Under the pieces are notes generated by a model, which was given only the letters and a program-made list of their open reading frames with translations, made no database searches and was not told the origin of the DNA. The translations under genes and the position numbers were made by a program. From positions 2,604,001 to 2,668,000 of the forward strand of contig CBDDDJ010000005.1 in the NCBI GenBank assembly GCA_965226475.1: a DNA stretch of 64,000 bases, read 5' to 3'. The DNA is from JASLMY01 sp965226475 (GTDB taxonomy: Bacteria; Pseudomonadota; Alphaproteobacteria; GCA-2731375). Below, piece by piece: positions 27,612 to 36,073 of the stretch (its first letter is position 1; each line of letters starts with the position of its first letter).

Positions 27612-27853
27612 CAGCGTGTGTGCCCCTCATGGCGCCAGGACAGGATCTCGGACGTCGTCACGGCCTGCTGCCTGGACCGTTCCCGGCGCAGGGTCGCGCA
27701 CAGCGCGGCATGGTCCTGTCCGCCATTGATCCCCGTGACGCGGGCGATCGGCGTCTGACCGCGGCAAATGACGAGATCCTCGCCGGCTTCCACTTCGGCC
27801 AGCAGCGCGGACAGGTGCGTCTTCGCCTCGCCGATCTTCACGTGACGCGTCAT
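27611..27853 (-). CDS. Phd/YefM-type antitoxin
   Basis: 80 residues, MTRHVKIGEAKTHLSALLAEVEAGEDLVICRGQ; the AKTHLSALL..VEAGE..VI.R pattern is that of the Phd/YefM family, which dimerises and binds its own operator through the N-terminus while the C-terminal tail wraps the toxin. Pairs with vapC immediately downstream. A longer frame upstream (to 28303) has no homologous content, so the start at 27853 was chosen. Confidence 0.88.
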   Translation of the reverse strand: MTRHVKIGEAKTHLSALLAEVEAGEDLVICRGQTPIARVTGINGGQDHAALCATLRRERSRQQAVTTSEILSWRHEGHTR

Positions 27854-28126
27854 GTCTTGCGTACTCCTTAGTCCGGCCTCGTTCCGAAGGGGCAGGCCTG
27901 TATCGAGCCTGACCCCGGCTTCGGCCGGCATGCTAGGGTCGATACCCGGCTTGGTCAAGCGCTTGGTCTGTTTGAACGGCGGGCAGTTCGTGCCGCTCGG
28001 TCTCCAGCCGGTGCCGCGCGGCTTTTTCAGGTTTGCAACGCCACCAGACCAATTCGCGCAAACGGCATCGCTGCCGACCACCCATCCGCGCTTCGCGTCA
28101 TATGAGCGCGGCGCGATGCGCCCTGA

Positions 28127-28480
28127 ATGTTGGATCGGCGGAGCCGCCGGCCGCGGCGCGCCGACGGATCGGAAGTGCCGCGGGTCCCGGATGCGGGCCT
28201 CGTCCGCCCCGGCCATGCGCGTGTCCTGTATCAGTCGGCTGTGGGGCTCGCGAGCCGCCGGCTCGCGCCCCTCCGACGATGCCCCCGGGGAGTTGCCCGT
28301 CACATCAATGAAATTGTCCAGTGCCGACGCGCGATCACGGCGGACACTGCGCTGCGCATGGAGCGGGCGCTGGGCATGACGGCAGAGTCGTGGCTGGACC
28401 TGCAGCGGCTATACGATCTCGACCACGCACGAGCGGTGCTCGACGTCTCGGATATCGAACCGCTGGTTGCAACCGGCTAG
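28127..28480 (+). pseudogene. HigA-like antitoxin remnant
   Basis: The last about 60 residues (RHINEIVQCRRAITADTALRMERALGMTAESWLDLQRLYDLDHA) follow the HigA/VapI XRE pattern closely. The preceding part (HARVLYQSAVGLASRRLA) is only loosely like the usual HPGE..LLEEFLKPLGLSQNRLA, and no HigB toxin gene precedes it, so this is an orphan or decayed antitoxin. Confidence 0.6.
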
Positions 28481-29119
28481 ACCGAGGGCTAGCTGACCCG
28501 GTCCTCGCCCGTCAAAATTTGGAGCGGACCGATGAGGCTCGATGCTGGCGTCGGATTGCTACGAGAACGGACGACCGGTGTTCCGAAAACGCCGACGCTG
28601 GCGGTTTCAGACGACAAACGTGCCCCCGAATGCGCTGGAGTTGGATTCAATCCGCTTTCGGCTTGCTTACGGCACGCTCTATCGGATCCTGCTGTCGGCT
28701 CCAAAGGACCAGATTTTCTTTATCTAAATCAGTTCTGTAAGTGGATATCTTAGGAATGAGGATGAGCCCTCATACTCAGGCTCTCCTCTCGTAGGTTAAA
28801 CAGTGGCCTCGAGACGAGACCTTCAACTAGGTTACAGCTTCAGCCGCAGATGTACAGCATCAAGCGGCACGCTGGCAAACATATCGGACCTTCTCCGCCG
28901 TGTCGATACAGACAAGGACTCCTCCGCGTAGGTCACCTTGGCAACGAGCATCCTCGGATACCAGTTGCCCCTGCGGTCCACATGGGCGGAAGACTGCCAA
29001 GTCGTCTACTCCCTCCACGGCTTCTTGTCGCCTGCACCCATCCCCCGAAGGGTCGAGCAGGTGAACGTAACCACAACTACCGAATCATTTCAAGCACCGA
29101 ATTCGATCGACAGGTCAAT
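28481..29119. other. No gene recognised
   Basis: About 640 bp between the HigA-like remnant and a tandem repeat. Short open frames on the plus strand have no family features. Composition is slightly less GC-rich from 28680 to 28850. Probably eroded sequence. Confidence 0.5.
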
Positions 29120-29193
29120 CAGTTGGGGTTGTGGCGGACCGGCACCACGACCCGAACAGTTGGTGTTGTGGCGGACCGGCACCACGACCCGAA
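29120..29193. repeat. 37-bp tandem duplication
   Basis: Two adjacent 37-bp units (29120-29156 and 29157-29193) start CAGTTGG and contain GTTGTGGCGGACCGGCACC; they differ by a single base. No gene is evident here. Confidence 0.8.
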
Positions 29194-29476
29194 AATCCCA
29201 GCTTTCTCCGGCTACACGGAAGCGAGTTCGGATGGACCGGTCGAATCCGCCGCATTGCCCGGCATGCGGCGATATGCCGGCAGGCGCAAGCCGGGCGAGG
29301 ACCGATCCGGCGCGGCCGTTTTTAAATCACCGCTCGTACCCGAATCGGTGGGGGCTTATGCATGCTACTTGACAAGATCCCGGAGCGCGGCCGTAGTTGG
29401 TTCCGCAACAAGACTCGCGCCAGCTTCTCCGGGGTAGCGCCCGCCAAGTCACGGGTTGGATCAAGCATTCTAGGTC

Positions 29477-29791
29477 TCATCTTCCAGGGATTCCCGGCTC
29501 CAATACCGCATTGACGGAAAACAGTTCGTCGTGAGCTTCTTTGAGGCCAACTACCGCGCGGCGGAGATCATCGCAATGCAGGGTAATGATCTCGCCTCTA
29601 GGCAGCTCGAAATCGAGCTCTCGTACGGACTGACGGACATCGGATGGGTTCTCCGACAAGGCACGCCCAAGGCGCTCTATGGCGCGGCCAGCATTCTTTA
29701 GCTTCTGTTCGAGAATCTGAATATCGCGGCGGAGTTCGTCTCGGCGCCTGATGTTTTCCAGCACCGCTACCACGCGTTCCTCTTCTGTCAT
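29477..29791 (-). CDS. Small coiled-coil protein, cassette cargo
   Basis: 104 residues, MTEEERVVAVLENIRRRDELRRDIQ with heptads through IERLGRALSENP, then a mixed C-terminal half (FELPRGEIITLHCDDLRRAV). No family recognised. GGAAG lies about 8 bp upstream of the ATG. One of two genes inside the transposase-less cassette; both point the same way, so they could be co-transcribed with the membrane protein upstream at 30253. Confidence 0.6.
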   Translation of the reverse strand: MTEEERVVAVLENIRRRDELRRDIQILEQKLKNAGRAIERLGRALSENPSDVRQSVRELDFELPRGEIITLHCDDLRRAVVGLKEAHDELFSVNAVLEPGIPGR

Positions 29792-29947
29792 CGTTCTTCC
29801 TTGCTAGTGCGACCCCATGAACGAATAGCGCGTCGCGCGTCATCGACGCTGATCCGCAGGTGCGGGAGAACACGACGATAATGCATGGCGACGCGCGGCT
29901 CACTCGTACCATCAGCCGGCTGACGGATGAAAACTCGTTTTGAGCGC

Positions 29948-30253
29948 TCAGTCACCCACCCCATTTTCTTTTTCCTTTTTCTTGTCCGTTATGACGTAGA
30001 GGGTCCGTTTCTCGAGTTGGCCCAGCGTCACGAGCGCCTCATGTTCCGCCTGAGTCACACTCTTGATGCTAGGCAAATGAAGAAGCCGCAATCCGAAGAA
30101 CGTAAGAAAGCCAATGGTAAGAACGGCCGCGACACCTGGCACCGTTTCCATGTCTATCATGGCCCATACTGCACTAGCAGCACTCATGGCCGTCGCTCCT
30201 GCACCAGCCTGGACAACGCCTCGGGCGCTCCAATTGGCAATGTTCTTCCACAT
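29948..30253 (-). CDS. Small membrane protein, cassette cargo
   Basis: 101 residues. A central hydrophobic block VPGVAAVLTIGFLTFFGLRLL is one clear transmembrane segment; AGATAMSAASAVWAMI before it may form another. The C-terminal part is charged (ITDKKKEKENG). Function unknown; no similar family comes to mind. It is the first gene of the cassette in its direction. Confidence 0.6.
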   Translation of the reverse strand: MWKNIANWSARGVVQAGAGATAMSAASAVWAMIDMETVPGVAAVLTIGFLTFFGLRLLHLPSIKSVTQAEHEALVTLGQLEKRTLYVITDKKKEKENGVGD

Positions 30254-30383
30254 GCTGTCAGGGTGCGGTGCGGCGCACGCGGGGTCAAGTTACACCTCGC
30301 GTAGTTTTGGCTGTCAAGTAGCATGCATAAGCCCCAATCGGTGCTCAGGGGAGAACCGTTGCATCGATACCCTTGGCGGAGCT

Positions 30384-31559
30384 TTAAGGCAGTATGTCCG
30401 CGCCGATGCTGGCGGCAACCCGGGCCGCCGATTCCTGCACCGAATCTCGCGCGAGATGGGCGTAGCGGGCCGTCGTCTGGATCTTGCTGTGACCAAGCAG
30501 CTTGCCGATCGTCGGCAGGCTCTCGCCCAGCGCCAGGGCACGTGAGGCGAAGGAGTGGCGGAGGTCATGGATGCGTACGTCGTCGAGCTCCGCGCGCTCC
30601 CGCACCCGATACCAGTAATGGACAATGTGGGAGAGACGGCTGCCCGGTTTGCGTCTGGCGATCACCCAAGGGTTGCCGGCGTCACGCGGCAGGTCCGACA
30701 GAACCCTCGCCGCCGCCGGCGACAGCGGAACCACGCGCGGGCCGGTCTTGCCGTCGCGGAGCCGGATCTCCTTTGCCTCCAGATCCACGTCCTCCCAGCG
30801 CAGGGTCGTGATCTCGCCACACCGGCACCCGGTAAGCATCAGCAGCCGCAGCGCCGCCGCCGCATGCACCGGGAGCCGGCCTTCCGCCTCCAGCGTGTCC
30901 AGCACCTGCCCGAGACGGCGAAACTCCTCCTCCGTCAGGAACCGCTCCAGCCTGCGCGTTCTGTACTTGGACACAACGCGGCAGGGATTGCCGCCGCGCG
31001 GAACCAGACCCCAGGCTTCGGCCTGATCGAGCATCCGTGACAGCGCGCCGATAGCGTTGTTCGCCGGGGTCGGCGTCTTGCGCAGCCTGTAATGCAGGCC
31101 AGCCACATGCTCTCGTCCGAGCGCGGTGACGGCCAGCTTGCCGTACACCGGCAATATGTGCTTTCCAATCACCTTCCGATACGCTCTCGCCGTGATCGGC
31201 TTGCAGTGCACCGCCACGTGCTCCGAAAGATATCTCTCGGCGAGCTCGGCCACCGTCGGCCCCGCGGCCGCGGGCACGCTGGGGGGCGGTTTCGGTTCAT
31301 CGCCCGCTTTGATGCGGGCGATGATTGACGCCGCCCGCCGCCGGGCCCGGTCGGCGGATATCACGCCATGGCGCCCCAGGGTGACGCGCTTCGACCCGCC
31401 CGGCCCTCGACTTTGGACAAGATATACCTTGGCTCCGGAGGGATAGACCCGTACCCCGAATCCTTGGAGCTCCCGATCCCAGAAGATGATGTCCTTGCCG
31501 TCGCCAGACAGTCCGTCGACGGTGCGCATCGACAGTGACCGGTATTGTAGCTTCGCCAT
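30384..31559 (-). CDS. int: Phage/island-type tyrosine recombinase (integrase)
   Basis: 391 residues with the P4-type layout: an N-terminal beta-rich arm-binding domain (FWDRELQGFGVRVYPSGAKVYLVQ), a core-binding helical domain, and a catalytic domain with R246 (LTGCRCGEI), H331 and R334 (IHDLRHSFASR), H357 (LLGHS) and nucleophile Y366 (TTARYAHLA). All catalytic residues are present. A related but broken integrase follows at 31590. It could have inserted an island at a tRNA such as the Arg fragment at 5254, but that link is inference. Confidence 0.94.
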   Translation of the reverse strand: MAKLQYRSLSMRTVDGLSGDGKDIIFWDRELQGFGVRVYPSGAKVYLVQSRGPGGSKRVTLGRHGVISADRARRRAASIIARIKAGDEPKPPPSVPAAAGPTVAELAERYLSEHVAVHCKPITARAYRKVIGKHILPVYGKLAVTALGREHVAGLHYRLRKTPTPANNAIGALSRMLDQAEAWGLVPRGGNPCRVVSKYRTRRLERFLTEEEFRRLGQVLDTLEAEGRLPVHAAAALRLLMLTGCRCGEITTLRWEDVDLEAKEIRLRDGKTGPRVVPLSPAAARVLSDLPRDAGNPWVIARRKPGSRLSHIVHYWYRVRERAELDDVRIHDLRHSFASRALALGESLPTIGKLLGHSKIQTTARYAHLARDSVQESAARVAASIGADILP

Positions 31560-31589
31560 GCCTCCGCTTCCTTTCCACGAATCCGCCTG

Positions 31590-32373
31590 TTACGCCTCGG
31601 CTCTCTGCGCGGCGCTCTCCGTCCGCAGGATGTCGGCCTCGATGCTGTCGCCCACCTTGGCCGCCGCGACCTTCTCCGCATCCCGAACGAGATGAGCGTA
31701 ACGCGCCGTGCTCGCGATATCCGTGTGGCCGAGCAGCCGCCCGATCATGTTCAGGCTCTCGCCGAGCGCGAGCGCCCTGCTCGCGAAGCTGTGGCGGAGG
31801 TCATGGATGCGCACATCCTCCAGCCCGCAGCGCCCCCGCGCGTGGCGCCAGTAGCTGGAGAGCTGCGACAGATGCCTGTCCGGTGTAACCCCAGCGAACA
31901 CCCAAAGGGCTGCGCGGGGCGCGGGCGATCCCCGCGAGCACCGCCGTCGCCGTGGGCGTCAGCGGTACCATCCGTGCGCCCGTCTTGGTGTCGCGCAACC
32001 GCAGCTCTCGAGCCTTTCGGTCCACATCGTCCCATCGCAGGGTCAGAATCTCGTTGAGCCGGCACCCGGTCAGCATCAACAACCGCAATGCCGCCGCCGC
32101 GCGCGCCGATAACGGGCCACCGGCATCGAGGGAACACAACACCCGGCCCAACCGCCGGTACTCGTCCGGTGTGAGGAACCGCTCGCGCATGCCTTCCTTG
32201 TACTTGCGCACGAAACGGCAGGGGTTGCCGCCAGCCGGAGCCAGCCCCCAGTCCTCGGCCAACGAGAACATCTTGGACAGCACCATGAGCGCCCGGTTGG
32301 CCGCGCGGGGGGTGTCGCGAAGCCCGTAGTGCAGCGCAGCCGCCTCCGGCGGGCCAACCAAAGTGATCGGCAT
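31590..32373 (-). pseudogene. Second tyrosine recombinase, truncated and frameshifted
   Basis: Frame one (32373 to about 31910) carries GLRDTPRAANRALMVLSKMF and LTGCRLNEILTLRWDDVD; the C-terminal part (VRIHDLRHSFASRALALGESL, LLGHTDIASTARYAHL) is in another frame at 31590-31901. The whole N-terminal arm-binding domain is missing. It is a paralog of the integrase just downstream, suggesting two element insertions in tandem. Confidence 0.88.
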
Positions 32374-32439
32374 CCGTTATCTCAGTATCCGGATCGAAAT
32401 AGATTGCGATAGCAGACATATTCGCAAACCGGACTGGAC

Positions 32440-32865
32440 CGCCACCCCGGGATAAAGATCGTAGCCCGCGACCGCGATGGCGGTTACGGCCGCGCCGTTT
32501 CCCGGGCTCTTCCGAATGCAGTGCAGGTCGCGGACCGGTGGCATCTGCTCGACAATTGCGGGAAGGCCTTTCTGGCTGCGGTGCGACGTTCGATGCCCGA
32601 CATCCGAAAGGCATTCGGTTCCAGGGCCATCGATCCCGGCCTGCTGACGGGAGCCGAGAGGCTTCTGCACGAAGGGTTCCTGCGCCGCCAGCAGACCAAC
32701 TCGACGGTTCGACGCATGGCCGGCAACAGTCTGCCGATCAAGCAGATCGTCCGCATGACCGGATTGAGCCGCAATCTCGTTCGCCAGATCCTGCGCGGCG
32801 AACGCGAGGATGCCTTCCGGCTACGCCAGAGCAGCCTCGAGCCGTGGTGTTGTTTCCCTGTTTAG
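32440..32865 (+). pseudogene. ISL3-family transposase fragment
   Basis: Open frame HPGIKIVARDRDGGYGRAVSRALPNAVQVADRWHLLDN to VRQILRGEREDAFRLRQSSLEPW. The D..D spacing with VADRWHLL(D/E)N is the ISL3 DDE core; the HTH SLPIKQIVRMTGLSRNLVRQIL follows. N- and C-terminal parts are missing on both sides, so a dead fragment. Confidence 0.85.
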
Positions 32866-33058
32866 CTCGATAGAAGCTCAGGGTTTTTCGTCACATTGAT
32901 CGGCTGTTGGATTTCCCGGGATGGCGGCCGAATGTGGGAAGGGAGCTGGCCGCGGCGAGCATAATGCCGAGTAGTTGTTAATGCCGAGTGGTGTGCAAGG
33001 ATCGGCGGGTTCAAGCCAGATTTCGCAACATTGACTCGGCATTAATTCTGACAGTCAG

Positions 33059-33154
33059 TTCCTCGGCATCCAGAAAATCTCGGTCTGGCTCGGTCATGCG
33101 AATATCAGGACCACTGACGTGTATCTCCGCACGAGCCCGGCCGTAAAACTTTGA
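33059..33154 (+). pseudogene. Tyrosine recombinase C-terminal fragment
   Basis: Frame FLGIQKISVWLGHANIRTTDVYLRTSPAVKL then TGA. LGHANIRTTDVYL contains the catalytic His and nucleophile Tyr of a XerC/D-like integrase. No upstream part remains. It lies between inner copies of the ACTCGGCATTAA repeat. Confidence 0.75.
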
Positions 33155-33315
33155 ATCCTAGAGACCAACGTACCGCCATCTATCCGGCCCGGAACCTTCT
33201 CCGGCGCAAAAGACGACCTGATGAGGGTTCTTTGCGGGAAGTGACGCTCAGAATTAATGCCGAGTGAATGTGCGGAACATCCGCATGTGCAAGCCGTTTC
33301 CTGCACTTCACTCGG

Positions 33316-34766
33316 GGATGTCCCGGGCTCTGTTGAAAAGCTGAAGTAGGCGTCGTCCGCCTGGAGCCGCTAGGCTCTGGGTGCTGATTCCATCAAGGAG
33401 AACGACGCCATGACCAAGACTACACGCAACGACCGTTCCTCGGAACCATCCTGTCGGCTCTTGCCATCGATGCCGGAGGCCTTCGACGATCTGCGCATGA
33501 GCGTCGATCGCTTCTGCCTTTTGGCGGGCCTCGAGTCTTTGAACGAGATGATGTCGGCGGACGCGGAAGCCTTGTGCGGTTCGCGCCACGCCGGCTCGGG
33601 CGAGCGCAAGGGCCATCGATGGGGCACGACCCGGAGCGAGATCGCCTACCACGGCGGCAAAGTGAAGGTCGAGCGCCCTCGGGTGGGGGACTTCGCGGGT
33701 CGGGAGATGAGCCTGCCGAGTTGGGAGCTGCTGTCGGAACCCGAACTCTTGCAAGCCTGGGCGATGAATCTGATGGTGATCAACGTCTCGACCCGCAAGT
33801 ATGCCCGCGCGGTGCGCCTGCCGGACGATGCGGGCGGCGATCTGCCGGCGGCATCGGGTGACGCAACCTCGAAGTCGGCGGTCTCGCGCCGTTTCGTGGC
33901 GTTGACGCGAAGCAAGCTGAAGGCCTGGCTGGCGAGCCCGCTCGACGATCTCGATCTCGTGGTGCTCCAGATCGACGGGCTCCATGTCGGCGATCACCTG
34001 ATGGTGGCGGCGATCGGCATCGACACCGGCGGCGCGAAGCACGTGCTGGGCCTGGCCGAGGGCGCGACGGAGAACGCGGCCACGGTGCAAGCCATGCTCG
34101 ACAACCTGATCGAGCGCGGTCTCGATCCCGAACGGCCTCGGCTCTACATCGTCGACGGCGCCAAGGCGCTCTCGAAGGCGATCCGGCGGACCTTCGGGCG
34201 GGCGGCGGCCCTCCAGCGCTGCCAGGTGCACAAGGGGCGCAACATCACGGACCGGCTGGACGAGAGCCTCCATGCCGGCGTCAGGAAGGTCTTGCGGCAG
34301 GCCTGGCAGCAGGACGACGCGGCCAAGGCCGAACGGCTCTTGCGCAACCTCGCCCGCCGTCTGGAGCATGACGCACCCGGCGTCTCGGGCTCGATCCTGG
34401 AGGGCCTGGACGAGATCCTGACCGTGATCCGGCTCGGCCTCCCGCCGCAACTTCGACACTCGCTGGCTTGCACCAACGCCATCGAGAACGCGATCGGCAC
34501 CGTCCGGACGGTGCAGCGGAACGTCAAGCGCTGGCGCAACGCCGAGATGGCGCTGCGTTGGACCGCCGCCGGCCTCTTGGAGGCGCAAAAGACCTTCCGC
34601 CGCCTCAAGGCCTACCGCCAGCTCCCCATCCTCGACGCCGCCCTGCGGGAGGCGGTGAGAAAGGCCGGAGCAAAGTCCGTCATTGAAGACATCGAGGTGG
34701 CCGCGTAGCCTCTCGATCAGACGATGCCTATCTCGCACTTTTCAACATTGGGTGGGACATCACCCC
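33316..34766 (+). mobile_element. IS256-family element (second type), copy 1
   Basis: 1,451 bp with ends GGATGTCCCGGG..TGTTGAAAAG and the mirrored CTTTTCAACA..GGGACATC. Perfect 8-bp duplication TCACTCGG (33308-33315, 34767-34774) within the inverted-repeat element above. Near-identical to copy 2 at 36074-37524, which is in opposite orientation. Confidence 0.93.
33410..34708 (+). CDS. IS256-family transposase (copy 1)
   Basis: 432 residues, full length: LDLVVLQIDGLHVGDH, RPRLYIVDGAKALSKAI and ACTNAIENAIGTVRTVQ hold the DDE residues. Roughly four-fifths similar by eye to the transposase at 5817 and identical in sequence to the copy at 36131. Preceded by AAGGAGAACGACGCC. Confidence 0.95.
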   Translation: MTKTTRNDRSSEPSCRLLPSMPEAFDDLRMSVDRFCLLAGLESLNEMMSADAEALCGSRHAGSGERKGHRWGTTRSEIAYHGGKVKVERPRVGDFAGREMSLPSWELLSEPELLQAWAMNLMVINVSTRKYARAVRLPDDAGGDLPAASGDATSKSAVSRRFVALTRSKLKAWLASPLDDLDLVVLQIDGLHVGDHLMVAAIGIDTGGAKHVLGLAEGATENAATVQAMLDNLIERGLDPERPRLYIVDGAKALSKAIRRTFGRAAALQRCQVHKGRNITDRLDESLHAGVRKVLRQAWQQDDAAKAERLLRNLARRLEHDAPGVSGSILEGLDEILTVIRLGLPPQLRHSLACTNAIENAIGTVRTVQRNVKRWRNAEMALRWTAAGLLEAQKTFRRLKAYRQLPILDAALREAVRKAGAKSVIEDIEVAA

Positions 34767-34802
34767 TCACTCGGCATTAACAACTACTCGGCATTATTCT
34801 CG

Positions 34803-34985
34803 TTATGTCGAGCTCTGCATAACGAGAAGGACGGGGATGCCGATCTTACGCGCCTTGTCGATCAAATTGGTTGTGATGCCGGAGCCGGGAAAGGCGACGA
34901 GACCCTTCGGCAGGAAGTTCAGAAGGACGTCGTTGCGCCGGAAGGGCGCGGCCTCATACGCATGCCGTGCCGCCGGCGAAGAACC
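34803..34985 (-). pseudogene. DUF2493 protein, C-terminal fragment
   Basis: AYEAAPFRRNDVLLNFLPKGLVAFPGSGITTNLIDKARKIGIPV matches the C-terminal half of DUF2493 (SLOG-related, possibly nucleotide-binding) proteins found on plasmids and phages. The N-terminal part is absent and the C-terminus is cut by the inverted-repeat element at 34797. Confidence 0.7.
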
Positions 34986-35112
34986 CGGCGGGATGCGCGC
35001 CGAATTCGCGGCGATGGCACACGCGCCCGGGACGATGGAACCGGCGGTGCCGTCGTTCGGCCCGGGCGCGGGTATCTTGAAATTCGGACGTTTCCGGCCT
35101 AGAGTCCGAACC

Positions 35113-35310
35113 ATGCTCAAGGATCGGGACATAGTGACGCGCGTGAAGCCTGTTCGGCGGGCTGCGTGGCGTGACCGGGTCAAGGCCGACCTGGCTGCCC
35201 AGGTCGAGGCCGGGGGCACACTGTACGGTTACCGCAAGGACGGGGCCTACATTGCCCGGACCAGGGACGGAGACCTGATCGTCACGCCGGGTGTGCGCGA
35301 GAGCGCCTGA
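35113..35310 (+). CDS. Probable antitoxin paired with the zeta-like toxin
   Basis: 65 residues, MLKDRDIVTRVKPVRRAAWRDRVKADLAA with a C-terminal beta-type end (GYRKDGAYIARTRDGDLIVT). Located 23 bp upstream of and in the same direction as a zeta-like kinase, the position and size expected of its antidote. It is not like epsilon from Gram-positive bacteria; the assignment rests on context. Confidence 0.6.
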   Translation: MLKDRDIVTRVKPVRRAAWRDRVKADLAAQVEAGGTLYGYRKDGAYIARTRDGDLIVTPGVRESA

Positions 35311-35333
35311 TCCGGCCGCCAGCGCCCGCGGCC

Positions 35334-35912
35334 ATGCCGACGCTCCACATCGTGGCCGGCCCGAACGGTTCGGGAAAATCTACATTGACGCGGTCAAGGC
35401 GATTTGGCGGGGCCCATGTCATCGACCCCGATGCGATCGCCCGCCGAATCGCACCGGGCGATCTCGAAAGCGCGACACTGTCGGCCGGCCGCGAGGCAGC
35501 GCGGGAACGGCGCGTCATGCTCGCCGGCCGGCGGACGCTGGTGGTGGAAACCACGTTGGCGGGCAAGTCGATGCTTCGCGTCATGGAGCAGGCGCAGGCC
35601 GCGGGCTACCGAGTGGAGTTACATTACGTCTCTGTGAATTCCGTCGCCGAGGCGCTGGACAGAATTGCCAGCCGCGTTGTGCAGGGTGGCCATGATGTGC
35701 CGGAGGTGGATGTGAGGCGGCGCTTTGCCCGCTCACTGGCGAACCTCCCGGCGGCTATTGCGCGTTCCGATATTACCAGGCTTTACGACAATGCCAGCAC
35801 GGAAGAACCGCATCGCGAAGTTGCAATCCTAGCGCCCGGGTCGCGTTGGATTGCCGAGAATCCGCCGGGTTGGGTAGATGCCGCGGTTTCTAGCACAGGA
35901 TCGTCGAGTTAA
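35334..35912 (+). CDS. Zeta-toxin-family kinase
   Basis: 192 residues. Walker A GPNGSGKST at residues 9-17, then HVIDPDAIARRI (the D of the nucleotide-sugar site), and VVETTLAGKSMLRVMEQAQAAGYRVELHYVSV, the zeta/ABC-like P-loop kinase pattern. Such proteins phosphorylate UDP-N-acetylglucosamine and inhibit wall synthesis, or act as less toxic kinases. It is intact. The module lies between two inverted IS256 copies. Confidence 0.88.
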   Translation: MPTLHIVAGPNGSGKSTLTRSRRFGGAHVIDPDAIARRIAPGDLESATLSAGREAARERRVMLAGRRTLVVETTLAGKSMLRVMEQAQAAGYRVELHYVSVNSVAEALDRIASRVVQGGHDVPEVDVRRRFARSLANLPAAIARSDITRLYDNASTEEPHREVAILAPGSRWIAENPPGWVDAAVSSTGSSS

Positions 35913-36073
35913 CGGAACGACCTGTCGCAGCGGTGGTGAGGATGATCACACCGCCCACCGGGATCAACTGTCGTCGATGTTCCGACCGCCCGGGGAAGCG
36001 ACACGGGGGACGGTCAGCCCGGACAGGGCTTCCCCCGGATCCGGAATGGCGCGATCAGGAGATGGCCGCCGAG

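Larger units (their letters stand above)
29351..30335. mobile_element. Transposase-less cassette with IS1595-type ends
   Basis: 985 bp bounded by a perfect 24-bp inverted repeat beginning GGGGCTTATGCATGCTACTT (left 29351, right the mirror ending 30335), with perfect 8-bp direct duplications AATCGGTG at 29343-29350 and 30336-30343. The ends share GGGGCTTAT and a TTGAC at the same offset (position 19) with the IS1595-type element at 21082. There is no transposase; two small genes fill it. This is a mobile insertion cassette presumably moved in trans by an IS1595-type transposase (inference). Confidence 0.88.
32961..34797. mobile_element. Element with long inverted repeats built from TTAATGCCGAGT
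   Basis: Left end ATAATGCCGAGTAGTTGTTA (32961) continuing to a second ATGCCGAGTG; the right end (34767-34797) is its mirror, over about 31 bp. An inner inverted pair, ACTCGGCATTAATTCTGA (33034) and its mirror (33248-33265), encloses the C-terminus of a tyrosine recombinase. IS256 copy 1 sits inside, so excising it leaves an element of about 390 bp. Probably a decayed tyrosine-recombinase-driven element. It lies between an ISL3 fragment and a DUF2493 fragment. Confidence 0.65.

Noticed and set aside
29120..29193. Tandem repeat as a possible CRISPR
   Set aside because: Two directly adjacent units without spacers; a simple duplication. No CRISPR array or cas gene was seen in the window.
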